Source of the DNA: RYN-133 sp963708645
GTDB taxonomy: Bacteria; Actinomycetota; Actinomycetes; Mycobacteriales; Jatrophihabitantaceae
DNA length: 64,000 nt
Direction of reading: 5' to 3'
Assembly (NCBI GenBank): GCA_963708645.1
Contig: CAVPTA010000014.1
Location: 310,001 to 374,000, forward strand
Both the position numbers and the translations under genes were made by a program. Position 1 is the first letter of the stretch, and each line of letters begins with the position of its first letter. This document shows positions 48,661 to 58,103 of this stretch, piece by piece. The notes beneath the pieces are model-generated. The model was not told the origin of the DNA. It searched no databases and saw only the letters and a list, made by a program, of their open reading frames with translations.

Positions 48661-51486
48661 ATGAGCGTGCTTGGAGTTGTTGTGCCTGAGTCCCCGGCCG
48701 TGCCGACCGAGGCTGAGAACGATCCCGCCACGCCTGCGAACGAGGACACTTCGACCGCGAATTCGGCCTCGAGCTCGAAGGTCGACCTGATCAAGAAGCC
48801 GATGACCCGGGCACGCAAGGTGCTGAAATGGGCCATCCGGCTGGCGGTCGTCGTCGGCGGCGTTGTGATCCTCTGGACGCTGCTCCGGGTCGCGGTGGGG
48901 ATCGCGACCACCGACATGTGGTTCAACTCGGTGCATCACGGCTCGGTCTACTCGACGATGATCGAGGCGCAGGTGCTGCTGTTCTGCGTCTTCGCGGTCA
49001 TCGCCGGTCTTATCGGTGGCGCGACCATTCTCGCGGTGCGACGGCTCGGGTCGCCGATCGTCTTTACGAGAAATCAGGACGCGTTCCGGTGGGTGTTTCG
49101 CAGATTCGAGTCGCGGTTGCGCCGCTACGTCGTGATCTTGGCGGTGGTCATCCCGGCGGTCCTGGTCGGACAGCGCGCGGCCGGCGGCTGGCAGACCTAC
49201 CTGCTCTGGCGCCACGCCGTCCCGTGGGGGACGACTGATCCGCAGTTCCACAAGGACATCTCGTTCTTCGTCGAGGTGTATCCGTTCCACGTCATGGTGG
49301 CGAACCTGCTGTCCCAGGCGATCACTTATGCGCTGTGGATCGCGGTGATCGCCGGCTACTGGTACGGCGGCTGGCGCTTGCGGCACGGCCGACGCAAGAT
49401 CACCCGCGATTTCACGCGGCTGCTGTCAGTGCTGTTCGCTGCCTACCTGCTGATCAAGGCCGTCAACTACTGGCTGTCGCGCTACGCGCTCACCACGTCC
49501 TCTCGCGGGCCGGTCACCGGTCCGTCCTACACGGACGTCAACGCTGGGCTGCCAGGCAAGTACATCCTGATGGCGATCGCAATCCTCGGCGCGATCGTGT
49601 TGCTGGCCAACGCGTTCACGAAGAGCCGCGCACGGTTCATCGCCGGCGCGCTGGCCGTGCTGCTGATCTTCGCCGCCGCAGTCGGTTACGCATGGCCCGC
49701 ATTGCTCTACCACTTCCGCGAGTCGCCCAGCGCCGCGAAGCTCGACCTGGCGGAGATCTCGAACAACCAGAAGGCGACACTCGCCGCGTTCGGCCTCACC
49801 GGCAACATCACGACGGTGGCCTCGAACCCGAACCTGACCGTGCACGGCTCTGCACTCGTTGCGCTTGCCAAGCAGACGGCGCAGACACCGGTGATCGACC
49901 CGAACCAGCTGTCGCCGACGTTCAACGTCGAGCAGCAGCTGCAGGCGTACTACGGCTTCAAGGGCACGCTCGACACGTCCCGCTACACGATCGACGGGCG
50001 ATCGCAGGACGTCGCGCTGGCCGTCCGGGAACTAGAGAGCAACAGCATCCCGAAGCCGAGCTGGGTCAACTCGCATCTCGTGTACACGCACGGTTACGGG
50101 ATCGTCGCGGCACCGACCACGAGTGTCGACTCGACCGACAGCCCGGTCTACTACGACGGCGGCATGCCGCCGAGCCAGGAGATTCCGGTCACGCGCCCGC
50201 AGGTGTACTTCGGGCAGGCGTTCAATTCGTCGTACTCGATCGTCGGGCAACCGGCTGGGAGCAAGAACAAGGTCGAGTTCGACCACCCGAGTGGGAGCGG
50301 ATCGGCCGGGTCGGCATACACGACCTATCACGGTCACGGCGGGATCCCGATCGGCTCGACGTTGCGTCGGTTGCTGTTCGCGATCCAGTTGCACGACCCG
50401 AACATCTTCTTCAGCTCCGAGATCAACGATGCGTCGCAGCTGCTCATGTTGCGTAGCCCCGGCGCGCGTATTGCGAAGGTCGCGCCGTGGCTGAATCTCG
50501 ACGGCGACATCTACCCCGCCGTCGTCAACGGGCAGATCAAGTGGATCGCGGACGGCTACACGACGACGTCGAACTACCCCAACTCGCAGACGGTCAACCT
50601 GCATTCGACGACCTCGACGACCTTGACCTCGCACGGCGCATCGGTGGCGCAGCCGAGCACCCAGATCAACTACATGCACAACTCGGTCAAGGCCGTCGTC
50701 GACGCGTACACCGGCAAGGTGTCGCTGTACGAGTGGAACCAGGCCCAGCAACCCGACCCGCTGCTCAAGGCGTGGGAGGGCGTGTACCCGGGTCTGGTCA
50801 AGCCGCAGTCGGACATTCCCCCGGCGCTGCTGCCGCAACTGCGTTACCCCACCGACCTGTTCAACGTGCAGCGCTCGTTGCTGGCGAAGTACCACGTAGC
50901 TGGCGCCAGCGACTTCTACAGCGGTAACGATTTCTGGTCCGTGCCGAGTGACCCGACGGTCGCGGCAGTCAAGGTGCTCAACAAATCCTCCGGTAAAACC
51001 AGTACTGGCCCCTCGCCGAACATGCCGTCGAAGTACATCTCGATGTCGGCCACTGGATTCGGCGATCCGCACTATTCGCTGTCGAGCCCGATGGCGACGC
51101 TCAACGGGCGCCAACTCGCGTCGTTCATCTGGGTCAACTCCGAACCCGGGCCCGACTACGGCAAGTTCACGGTGCTGAAGTTCCCGTCCGGGCCTACGAC
51201 CGGCGAATCGCCGCTGCAGGTGCAGAACGACATCGAGTCAGATACCAAGATCACTGCGGCGCTCACCCTGGAACGCGGTGGTAACTCGAGGGTGGTGCTC
51301 GGTGGCCTTTCGGCCATCCCGGTCGCTGGCCGCATGCTCTACGTCGAGCCCGTCTACACCCAGTCGAAGAGCCCTGCGTCGTTCCCGATCCTGCGGCACG
51401 TGATCGCGTTGTACGGCAACGGTGATCCGACATTCGAGCCGAGTCTGGAGATGGCGATCAGCGACGCGCTGCGCTCGGCGCGCTAA
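48661..51486 (+). CDS. UPF0182 family large membrane protein
   Basis: 941 residues. A disordered N-terminus (1-45) is followed by seven or so membrane helices to about residue 350, including TTDMWFNSVHHGSVYSTM and YPFHVMVANLLSQAITYALW, then a large extracytoplasmic domain beginning KLDLAEISNNQKATLAAFGL and containing LFAIQLHDPNIFFSSEIND and PGARIAKVAPWLNLDGDIYP, all strong UPF0182 hallmarks. The family is conserved in actinomycetes but its function is unknown. Ends at the usual length. Confidence 0.93.
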   Translation: MSVLGVVVPESPAVPTEAENDPATPANEDTSTANSASSSKVDLIKKPMTRARKVLKWAIRLAVVVGGVVILWTLLRVAVGIATTDMWFNSVHHGSVYSTMIEAQVLLFCVFAVIAGLIGGATILAVRRLGSPIVFTRNQDAFRWVFRRFESRLRRYVVILAVVIPAVLVGQRAAGGWQTYLLWRHAVPWGTTDPQFHKDISFFVEVYPFHVMVANLLSQAITYALWIAVIAGYWYGGWRLRHGRRKITRDFTRLLSVLFAAYLLIKAVNYWLSRYALTTSSRGPVTGPSYTDVNAGLPGKYILMAIAILGAIVLLANAFTKSRARFIAGALAVLLIFAAAVGYAWPALLYHFRESPSAAKLDLAEISNNQKATLAAFGLTGNITTVASNPNLTVHGSALVALAKQTAQTPVIDPNQLSPTFNVEQQLQAYYGFKGTLDTSRYTIDGRSQDVALAVRELESNSIPKPSWVNSHLVYTHGYGIVAAPTTSVDSTDSPVYYDGGMPPSQEIPVTRPQVYFGQAFNSSYSIVGQPAGSKNKVEFDHPSGSGSAGSAYTTYHGHGGIPIGSTLRRLLFAIQLHDPNIFFSSEINDASQLLMLRSPGARIAKVAPWLNLDGDIYPAVVNGQIKWIADGYTTTSNYPNSQTVNLHSTTSTTLTSHGASVAQPSTQINYMHNSVKAVVDAYTGKVSLYEWNQAQQPDPLLKAWEGVYPGLVKPQSDIPPALLPQLRYPTDLFNVQRSLLAKYHVAGASDFYSGNDFWSVPSDPTVAAVKVLNKSSGKTSTGPSPNMPSKYISMSATGFGDPHYSLSSPMATLNGRQLASFIWVNSEPGPDYGKFTVLKFPSGPTTGESPLQVQNDIESDTKITAALTLERGGNSRVVLGGLSAIPVAGRMLYVEPVYTQSKSPASFPILRHVIALYGNGDPTFEPSLEMAISDALRSAR

Positions 51487-51502
51487 AGGCCGGCCACCCG
51501 AG

Positions 51503-51988
51503 TCAGCAGAACTTCCTGAACGAAGCGAAGTGCTGCGAGTAGGCGCACGTCCCGACGACCACGCCGTTTGCATTGGCCAGCCGTGCGGTGTCGCCGGAGT
51601 TGTTCCAGATATAGGTCGTGCTCGCCCAATAGCGGTTGTGCGCGTTGCGCATGCCGCGTCCGGTGTGCAGCCGAATGGCGGCGTGCGGAGCGAGGACGGT
51701 CGCCACAAACGTGTACCGATGCGAGGACGAGTCGTGCACCGTCCAGCCGGCGATGTTCTTGCGCACGTTCGTCGTGTTGACGATCTTGACCCACTCGCCG
51801 TTGAGGCTCTGGTTGGAACCGTTGTCAGGTCCGGCCGAGTCGAAATAGATCTCCGCGATTCGTACTCCGCGGGTCGCGACGGGCGGCGTGGATGAGGCGT
51901 CTGCGCCGCCCGCGAGCACAACGTTGACTGCGATTACTGCCAAGGTGGTCGCCACCATGAGGCGGGCGATTCGCCAGAAGTTGGGCAT
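51503..51988 (-). CDS. Secreted lamin-tail-domain (LTD) protein
   Basis: 161 residues. Signal peptide to about ADASS, then one lamin-tail domain: VRIAEIYFDSAGPDNGSNQS, NGEWVKIVNTTNVRKNIAGW, TVHDSSSHRYTFV, APHAAIRLHTGRG, and WNNSGDTARLANANG, all characteristic. Two Cys near the C-terminus. LTDs mark secreted or surface proteins in bacteria, often with nucleases. No nuclease motif is present here. Monocistronic. Confidence 0.85.
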   Translation of the reverse strand: MPNFWRIARLMVATTLAVIAVNVVLAGGADASSTPPVATRGVRIAEIYFDSAGPDNGSNQSLNGEWVKIVNTTNVRKNIAGWTVHDSSSHRYTFVATVLAPHAAIRLHTGRGMRNAHNRYWASTTYIWNNSGDTARLANANGVVVGTCAYSQHFASFRKFC

Positions 51989-52089
51989 GAGGGACCCTTT
52001 CGCGACCAGGAGCGGTGAAGTCGTTGTCGCTCATCGGGTGAGCTTGTCGTGCAACGTACTTGCGCGCAGGGACGGTGCGGATCGTCCAA

Positions 52090-52464
52090 ATGCATGAGAC
52101 CGTCTGTCGCATGAGTGCGGCGGACGTCGACGCGTATCTGGCTGGTCTCCCGGAGGCGAAACGAGCCAGCCTCGAAGAGCTTCGCCGGTGCATTCGCCGC
52201 GTCGTCCCCGATGCCGAGGAAGGCATGTCGTACGGGCTGCCCGCGTTCCGCGTCGACGGCAAGGTCGTGGCCGGCTTCGCAGCGTTCAAGAACCATCTGA
52301 GCTATCTGCCGCACAGCGGTTCCGTGCTGCCTGCCCTCGCCGACAAGCTCAGCCAGTACGGCGGGACGAAGGGGTCACTGCACTTCCCCATCGACGAGCC
52401 ACTGCCGCAGGACGTGGTGACGATGCTCGTCGAGGCCAAGCTTGCTCACCTCGGACTCGGGTAG
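52090..52464 (+). CDS. DUF1801 (YdhG-like) protein
   Basis: About 124 residues (an in-frame start at 52111 is also possible). DUF1801 motifs: VDAYLAGLPEAKRASLEELR, RCIRRVVPDAEEGMSYGLPA, VVAGFAAFKNHLSYLPHSGS and KGSLHFPIDEPLP. It is the same domain as in the tailed protein at 40655 but belongs to another subgroup (YdhG/IscU-chaperone-like). Function not established. It converges on the PLP-fold gene (10 nt). Confidence 0.85.
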   Translation: MHETVCRMSAADVDAYLAGLPEAKRASLEELRRCIRRVVPDAEEGMSYGLPAFRVDGKVVAGFAAFKNHLSYLPHSGSVLPALADKLSQYGGTKGSLHFPIDEPLPQDVVTMLVEAKLAHLGLG

Positions 52465-52474
52465 CGACTCGTCG

Positions 52475-53314
52475 TCAGCCGAAGACGAGCCGATCACCCA
52501 AACCGGTGTCACTCGGGAGCTCGACACCGCGAGCGATCACGTCTGCGAAGTCGCCGGTCGGACCCGCCAACGAGAACTGCTGGATTCCCGAGCACTTGGA
52601 GCCGTCCGCGCGCTCGATGGACCGACGACGTCCTGAATTCACGACAGCGTCGAACATGCCGGTGTGGCACCCGGCGTTGAGGAACAACCACGACGTCGAG
52701 TCACGATCGGCACGGCCGATCACTGTCGCCATGACTCGAGCCGTCGACGTGACCAGATAGCGGTCAGGCACGACAACTACACCCACCCGGTCAGGCAGGT
52801 TCCGACGCGCGTCGGCGATCGACGCGCCGATCTGGTCGAGCGACGACGTGTCGCTGTGCCCGCACGGCAGAGCACGGCCGATGTGGATTCTGAGGCCGGC
52901 CGGCTCGAGCCCCAAGTCACGCGCGAACAGCGAAAGGTCGGCGGCGTCCATACGTCCGTTCACGACGGCGAGGTAGACCGTGCTGCCCGGCGCGGCGGTG
53001 GCGATCTTGGTGATCTCGTCGAACGAGGCGGCGACGAAGGCACGCACCCCGTACTCGTAGGCCGCCGCGACATCGTCGACAGGCTTGATCGCCGCGGTGA
53101 ACGTGACCTCGCCGAGATCGACTCCCTGCCCGGCCAGCTGCTCGATGTCGCGGATCGACGCTGCCTCGAATCCGAACGCCGCATCAACGAGGGCGCTCAC
53201 GAGGTCAGGCTCGGCGTAGCCGTTCATCGCGTAGTGGATCGGCACGCCGGGCAGGTGCTGCCTCAATGCGGCAAGCCGGATCCGCACGTCGTCCAGATCG
53301 ATGAAGCCGAACAT
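52475..53314 (-). CDS. Degenerate fold-III PLP decarboxylase-like protein
   Basis: About 279 residues. It follows the ornithine/diaminopimelate decarboxylase pattern: a YAVKAN-like strand (YAMNGYAEPD), GFEAASIRDIEQLAGQGVDL (G-F-D-x-A-S-x-x-E), LRIHIGRALP, VVPDRYLVTSTARVMATVIG and GPTGDFADVI. The PLP-binding Lys is replaced by Asn31, the catalytic-Cys motif GPTCD reads GPTGD, and the protein ends just after GDRLVF, without the C-terminal Tyr region. It is unlikely to be a PLP enzyme and may be a binding or antizyme-like protein. Start ATG at 53314 overlaps the upstream stop (TGATG). Confidence 0.65.
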   Translation of the reverse strand: MFGFIDLDDVRIRLAALRQHLPGVPIHYAMNGYAEPDLVSALVDAAFGFEAASIRDIEQLAGQGVDLGEVTFTAAIKPVDDVAAAYEYGVRAFVAASFDEITKIATAAPGSTVYLAVVNGRMDAADLSLFARDLGLEPAGLRIHIGRALPCGHSDTSSLDQIGASIADARRNLPDRVGVVVVPDRYLVTSTARVMATVIGRADRDSTSWLFLNAGCHTGMFDAVVNSGRRRSIERADGSKCSGIQQFSLAGPTGDFADVIARGVELPSDTGLGDRLVFG

Positions 53315-53811
53315 CAACGCCTGTCCGCGGCGGGGTCACCGGACGGATCCGACTGCGGCTCGCCGAACGCCGCCGCACGGAGCGTGTGCTCGACGAGCTC
53401 GACCGATCCTGCAGGCGGAGTCACCCGGACCTGTACCCGTCCACGCGCGGTGATGACGATGTGTCCCGTCGGCCGGGCGGGCGAGTCGTCGACCGTGATG
53501 GCGCCGATCCCGGCGTAGAGGACGCAGTCGGACCGGTATCGGGGCCCGAGCATGCCTACGCGCCAGGCGAGCACAACCCGGTCCTGGAGGATCGCCACGA
53601 AGCACGGACGCAGCGATCCCTCGCTCTCGACCTCGCCGGCGAACGCGAGCAGACAGGTGTCGCCGGGCCGCATGAGGCTGCGGAAGTGCACTGCCATCTT
53701 GCGATACGCCTCGACGGCTGTGGCCATCCGGTGAGGTGGGTTCGCCGCGGTTTCGAAGGCGAGCAGGCCTTCGGAAATGGCGTCCGCCGGGTCATACGTC
53801 GTCGATCGCAC
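53314..53811 (-). CDS. PH-domain-like small protein of unknown function
   Basis: 165 residues. An N-terminal helix (TTYDPADAISEGLLAFETA) is followed by a compact beta domain (LLAFAGEVESEGSLRP, FVAILQDRVVLAWRV, IGAITVDDSPARPTGHIVI, VQVRVTPPAGSVELVEHTLR) resembling bacterial PH domains. GTG at 53811 is chosen because GGAAGGG lies 7 nt ahead; a longer frame to 53922 has no such site. It is translationally coupled to the degenerate decarboxylase gene and divergent from the nSTAND gene. Confidence 0.6.
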   Translation of the reverse strand: MRSTTYDPADAISEGLLAFETAANPPHRMATAVEAYRKMAVHFRSLMRPGDTCLLAFAGEVESEGSLRPCFVAILQDRVVLAWRVGMLGPRYRSDCVLYAGIGAITVDDSPARPTGHIVITARGRVQVRVTPPAGSVELVEHTLRAAAFGEPQSDPSGDPAADRR

Positions 53812-54117
53812 GACGCATCCCTTCCTTCCCCGGCGTCCGCCTTCGTGCTTCCACCCCGCCCGCACAGGAAGTCGACCACGCGAGGTCAGCTCGCGAGAAC
53901 TGCTGCGCACATACCCGGACAAGCTCGGATGCCGGACAGGTGCAGTGGGCGTGATGCGGCTTGCACCCGGTACGCGGAGCCGATACGGATATCTCCGTAT
54001 TGCCCTGTCCGAAGTTGTCCGACAACGATTTGATCGTCCGACTGTCCGAGATTCGGGCCGAGCTGGTCAGTACCTTGAGCGAGCGTCTGAACAGAGGCGT
54101 CGGTTCCGGCTGCGGAG
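53812..54117. other. Divergent control region of the nSTAND gene and the PH-like operon
   Basis: About 306 nt. It contains the inverted repeats and TGTCCGA copies annotated separately at 53983-54050. I see no coding region in it; small open frames have no homology. Promoters for both directions should lie here. Confidence 0.5.
53983..54050. promoter_or_regulatory. Cluster of inverted and direct repeats upstream of the nSTAND gene
   Basis: ATACGGA-TATC-TCCGTAT (53983-54000) has perfect 7-nt arms. GTTGTC-C-GACAAC (54014-54026) is a perfect short palindrome. (T)GTCCGA occurs four times (near 54006, 54016, 54035 and 54043). The cluster begins about 135 nt before the nSTAND start and could bind the HTH of that protein or another regulator. 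Confidence 0.5.
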
Positions 54118-57100
54118 GTGGACGCCATCACCGATCCGACGGCGCCCGCGAATCTTGACACGATCCAGACCCGGGAGGAGCTCGGCGCTGCTCTGACCGC
54201 GCTGCGCGCGCATGCGGGACTGACCGTGCGTGAACTCGCCTCCCGGGTAGGTCTGCCGTCGGCGACGGTCGGTGGTTACGTGACAGCCCGGCATCTGCCG
54301 AGCCCGACCCAGATCGGCGTGTTCCGCACGATCATCGCTGCCTGCGGCGTGACGGCCCCCGACACGCAGCAGCGCTGGATCAACACGTTGCTGCGGGTGC
54401 GTCGGGCCAGCGACGGCCGCGCTGCCCGGCAGGCGGCACGCGGCGCCGGGCCGTACCGCGGCCTGCTGCCGTTCGAGGCGCAGGACGCGGCGCTGTTCTT
54501 CGGCCGCGAAGCGTTCGTCTCACAGATCCTGGCGAAGCTGCATGACCTCAAGCACCGCGCGCGGGCAGCGCAACCGGGATTCGTCTCGCGGCTGGTTTTC
54601 CTGGTCGGCGCCTCGGGCTCCGGCAAGTCGTCGGTGCTCCGGGCCGGGGTCTACTCCGCTGCGATCGCGCGGACCCCCGGCGACGCCGAGCAGTGGCACG
54701 CCACGGTCATCACCCCCGGTCGTGATCCGATGTCGTCGCTCGACACAGCGTTACGTGACACTCCGGAGCCGCGCGTTGTCATCATCGACCAGTTCGAAGA
54801 GCTGTACACCCTGGCGAGTGACGACGTTCGCGATCGGTTCCTCTCACGGCTGGCCGGTGTGGGTGACCAGACGGTGCTCGTTGCCGGCCTGCGCGCGGAC
54901 TTCTTCACCCAGGCGGCCCGTGATCCCCGATTGGTCCCGGCACTGCAGGATTGGCAACTGGTCGTCCCGCCGATGTCGCGCGAGGAACTGCAGGAGGTCA
55001 TTGTCGCGCCGGCGCGAGCGAGAGGGGTGATGGTCGAACAGGGCCTCGTCGACGCGGTGCTGTCCGAAGTGTTTCCGCGCCCGGTCACACCCGGCGCGCC
55101 ACCACGCCAGCACGCACTTCCTCTGCTCTCGCATGCGCTCGCGTCGACGTGGGAGCACCGCGCGCGCGGACCGCTGACGCTCGATGACTACCTCGGCGCC
55201 GGCGGACTCGCAGGCGCCGTGCAGCAGAGCGCGGAAGCAGCCTTCGCCGAACTCCCCGCAGGGCAAGGCGATCTGTGCCGGCGGTTGTTCCTTCGCCTCA
55301 TCACGGTGGACGAGGATCTCACCGTCACCCGGCGCAAGGTCGACCGCGACGAGTTGGACGACCTCGCCACGAACGACGGCGAGCTGGTTCGTCCGCATGA
55401 TGAGTCGCCGGTCTCCAACGTCATCGAACGGTTCGTCTCGCGGCGGCTGATCACGGTCGACGACAGCTCGGTCGAAATCAGTCATGAGGCGTTGTTGGTC
55501 GCGTGGTCGCGCCTGGCCGGCTGGGTCGCTTCCGACCACGAGGGCCTGCGCCTGCACCGCAGGCTCACCAGCGCGGCCTACGCATGGCAGGAGGCAGACT
55601 TCGACGATCAGCTGCTCCTGCGTGGCACGCAACTCACCGCGACCGAGGAGTGGGTCGCCGACCCCGACCACAGGGCCGACCTCAACCGTCTCGAGCGCGA
55701 CTTCGTCCAGTCGAGTGTCGCCGGGCGCACCCTGGCGTTGCGCACCGAGCGGCGGCGGGCCGTCACCCTCCGCATGATCGTTGCCGCACTCGCCGTCCTG
55801 TTACTTGTCGCAGTCGGGACGACGGTCTACGCGTTGCATGCGACCAGCGTGGCCGACCGACAGCGACATGCGGCCAACATCGAACGCGACGAGGCGTTGT
55901 CGAGGGAGATAGCGATCGAGTCGCAGCGCGCCTCGACCACCGACCTCGCGCTCGCCGGTCAACTCGGCCTTGCCGCCCTGCGCACGAGCCCGACCGCTGA
56001 TGCGCGATCGGCGTTGCTCGACGCGCTGTCCGACGGCGTCGTGTCGCGCCTGCTCGGTCCATCCGGACCAACGGCCATTGCACGGAACCCGGCCGGAACG
56101 ATCGAGGCGATCAGCAACGCCGCGACGGGCACCGTCGCGCTGCACAAGATCGTCGACGGTCGACCCCGGCAGACGCTGTCGGTCATCCCGGCGGCGACGA
56201 ACTCGTCGCAGGTCTTTGCGATCGCTTTCGATCACGACGGCGACGAGATCGCGCTCGGCGGTCTCGGCGGAGCGGTCCGGCTGGTCGACGTCGCCGACGT
56301 TGCCAAGCCGACGCTGCAGGCCACCGCCCCCGGACGACTCGGCCCTGGCGTGCAGGCGCTGGCCTTTGCCCGCAGCGACGCGCAGCTGTATGCGGCCGGC
56401 GGTGCGCCCGGGATCCGGGCGTGGACGATCCGCAACCCGGACGATCCGACACCGTTACCCGAGCCGGCCGGCCTGCCGGCGACCGCGACCGTGCAGTCGC
56501 TCGCAATCGGTCCGCAGGGCATGAACCTGATTGCAGGTACCGCGGACGGGCATGTACTCGTCTGGCCGCTGCGTGCACTCGCCACGAAGCCCGCGTCGGT
56601 CACGCTCGGGCAGTCGGCGATCGACTTCGTGGCGGTCCCACCGGCCGGATCCGACGTACTGGTCGGCGCGAAGGACGCGAGTGTCACCGCGCTCGATCTT
56701 GCAGCGCCGGGACGCCCGCGCGTCCTCTCGAAGGTGTCCACCGACTTCACGTCGTGGGCCAACGTCGCCGTGTTCAGCCCCGATGGCAGCGAGGTCGCCG
56801 TCGGAAGTGCAGACGGCAAGATCGACATCCTGCGCAGCAAGGTCTGGTCGCGGATGCGATCGATCACCGACGCGGGCCAGGTCACCGCCCTCGATTACGA
56901 CGCGACCGGGGAAGTCCTCACCGCAGCCTCTGCCGATGGCATCGTGCGGTCGATCCCTGTCGACGGCGATTCGACACCGGACCTTGGCGGACCGTCGTTC
57001 AGCGTCGACTTCTCGACATCGGGGCACACGATGCTCACCGCCACGACCGGGGTCAACGGAGCGGTCGCGACGTGGACGCGAACGGCATCCGGCATCGGTC

Positions 57101-58017
57101 AGGCACGCTATCTGCCGTTGCCATCGGCCTTCGGCCACCCTGACGGCATCGGAGCGATTGCACCGGATGGGCGTTTCGTGGCGACCGGCAACGCCGGGGG
57201 CAAGGTGGTCACCGACACGCTCGACAGTTCCGGCGCCTTCGGCGGGCAGCCGCAGGTTCTGTCGGCCGGCGACAAGACGCTGGAGTCGGTCGTGATCAGC
57301 CCGGATTCGCGACTGCTCGCCGCCTCGTCGGATGACGGCCACGTCTATCTGTGGGACGTCTCCGACCCGGGGCATCCACGAGCGCTGCCGCCGCCGGCCA
57401 CCGGCTCCGAGGTGGTGTCGGTCGCATTCGGCGCGGGCTCGAAGTATCTGGCCGCGGCCACGGTCGACCACAAGGTGCATCTGTGGGACCTCAGCACTCC
57501 CGACCACGCCCGTCCGCTGGGATCGCTCGGCGGTTTCACGAACTACGCGTGGTCGGTCGCGTTCAGTCCCAACTCGAAACTGCTCGCAGCAGGCGGTGCC
57601 GACAACACGATCCGACTGTGGGACTTCTCGAACCCCGCGCATCCCCGAGAACTCGGCACCTCGTTCGTCGGCCCGACCCATTACGTCTTTTCGCTCGCGT
57701 TCAGTCCGGACAACAAGACACTCGCGGCGTCCGGCGGAGACGGGTCGGTCTGGACCTGGTCACTCGCTGACCCGAGTCATCCGGCGGTCGTCAGCACGCT
57801 GCACGCAGCCGACCCGGACGGCGGCACCTACGCGGTTGCCTTCACTCCGGACGGGAAGCAGCTCGCGGCGGTCGGCACCGCGGGACGGGTCACCATGTGG
57901 GACACCGACGTGGATGCCGCGACCGAGGTCGAGTGCCGCCTGCGCGGCACTCCCCTGACCCGCACCGAGTGGCACACCTACGTGCCCGGCGCCCCGTACC
58001 GAAACCTCTGCCCGTAA
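54118..58017 (+). CDS. HTH-nSTAND NTPase with WD40 repeats
   Basis: 1299 residues. An XRE-like HTH at about 20-75 (LTVRELASRVGLPSATVGGY). An nSTAND1 NTPase from about 112: GPYRGLLPFEAQDAALFFGR, Walker A GASGSGKSS (164-172), Walker B VVIIDQFEELY (220-230). A winged-helix region follows (SSVEISHEALLVAWSRLAGW), then one membrane helix (about 545-567) and about ten WD40 blades to the end (SPDSRLLAASSDDGHVYLWD, NSKLLAAGGADNTIRLWD, FTPDGKQLAAVG). STAND proteins are signal-triggered switches in transcription, cell death or antiphage defence. The membrane helix puts the propeller and the NTPase on opposite sides. GTG start; neighbours in the divergent operon are a PH-like and a PLP-fold protein. Confidence 0.9.
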   Translation: MDAITDPTAPANLDTIQTREELGAALTALRAHAGLTVRELASRVGLPSATVGGYVTARHLPSPTQIGVFRTIIAACGVTAPDTQQRWINTLLRVRRASDGRAARQAARGAGPYRGLLPFEAQDAALFFGREAFVSQILAKLHDLKHRARAAQPGFVSRLVFLVGASGSGKSSVLRAGVYSAAIARTPGDAEQWHATVITPGRDPMSSLDTALRDTPEPRVVIIDQFEELYTLASDDVRDRFLSRLAGVGDQTVLVAGLRADFFTQAARDPRLVPALQDWQLVVPPMSREELQEVIVAPARARGVMVEQGLVDAVLSEVFPRPVTPGAPPRQHALPLLSHALASTWEHRARGPLTLDDYLGAGGLAGAVQQSAEAAFAELPAGQGDLCRRLFLRLITVDEDLTVTRRKVDRDELDDLATNDGELVRPHDESPVSNVIERFVSRRLITVDDSSVEISHEALLVAWSRLAGWVASDHEGLRLHRRLTSAAYAWQEADFDDQLLLRGTQLTATEEWVADPDHRADLNRLERDFVQSSVAGRTLALRTERRRAVTLRMIVAALAVLLLVAVGTTVYALHATSVADRQRHAANIERDEALSREIAIESQRASTTDLALAGQLGLAALRTSPTADARSALLDALSDGVVSRLLGPSGPTAIARNPAGTIEAISNAATGTVALHKIVDGRPRQTLSVIPAATNSSQVFAIAFDHDGDEIALGGLGGAVRLVDVADVAKPTLQATAPGRLGPGVQALAFARSDAQLYAAGGAPGIRAWTIRNPDDPTPLPEPAGLPATATVQSLAIGPQGMNLIAGTADGHVLVWPLRALATKPASVTLGQSAIDFVAVPPAGSDVLVGAKDASVTALDLAAPGRPRVLSKVSTDFTSWANVAVFSPDGSEVAVGSADGKIDILRSKVWSRMRSITDAGQVTALDYDATGEVLTAASADGIVRSIPVDGDSTPDLGGPSFSVDFSTSGHTMLTATTGVNGAVATWTRTASGIGQARYLPLPSAFGHPDGIGAIAPDGRFVATGNAGGKVVTDTLDSSGAFGGQPQVLSAGDKTLESVVISPDSRLLAASSDDGHVYLWDVSDPGHPRALPPPATGSEVVSVAFGAGSKYLAAATVDHKVHLWDLSTPDHARPLGSLGGFTNYAWSVAFSPNSKLLAAGGADNTIRLWDFSNPAHPRELGTSFVGPTHYVFSLAFSPDNKTLAASGGDGSVWTWSLADPSHPAVVSTLHAADPDGGTYAVAFTPDGKQLAAVGTAGRVTMWDTDVDAATEVECRLRGTPLTRTEWHTYVPGAPYRNLCP

Positions 58018-58103
58018 GGGACGACGGTCGCTCGCCGGCGCCGGGCCGCGGGGGACCTGATTCTTGGCGCGGGGAGCCTGATGCTTGGCGCGCTGGCCAA
58101 TGC

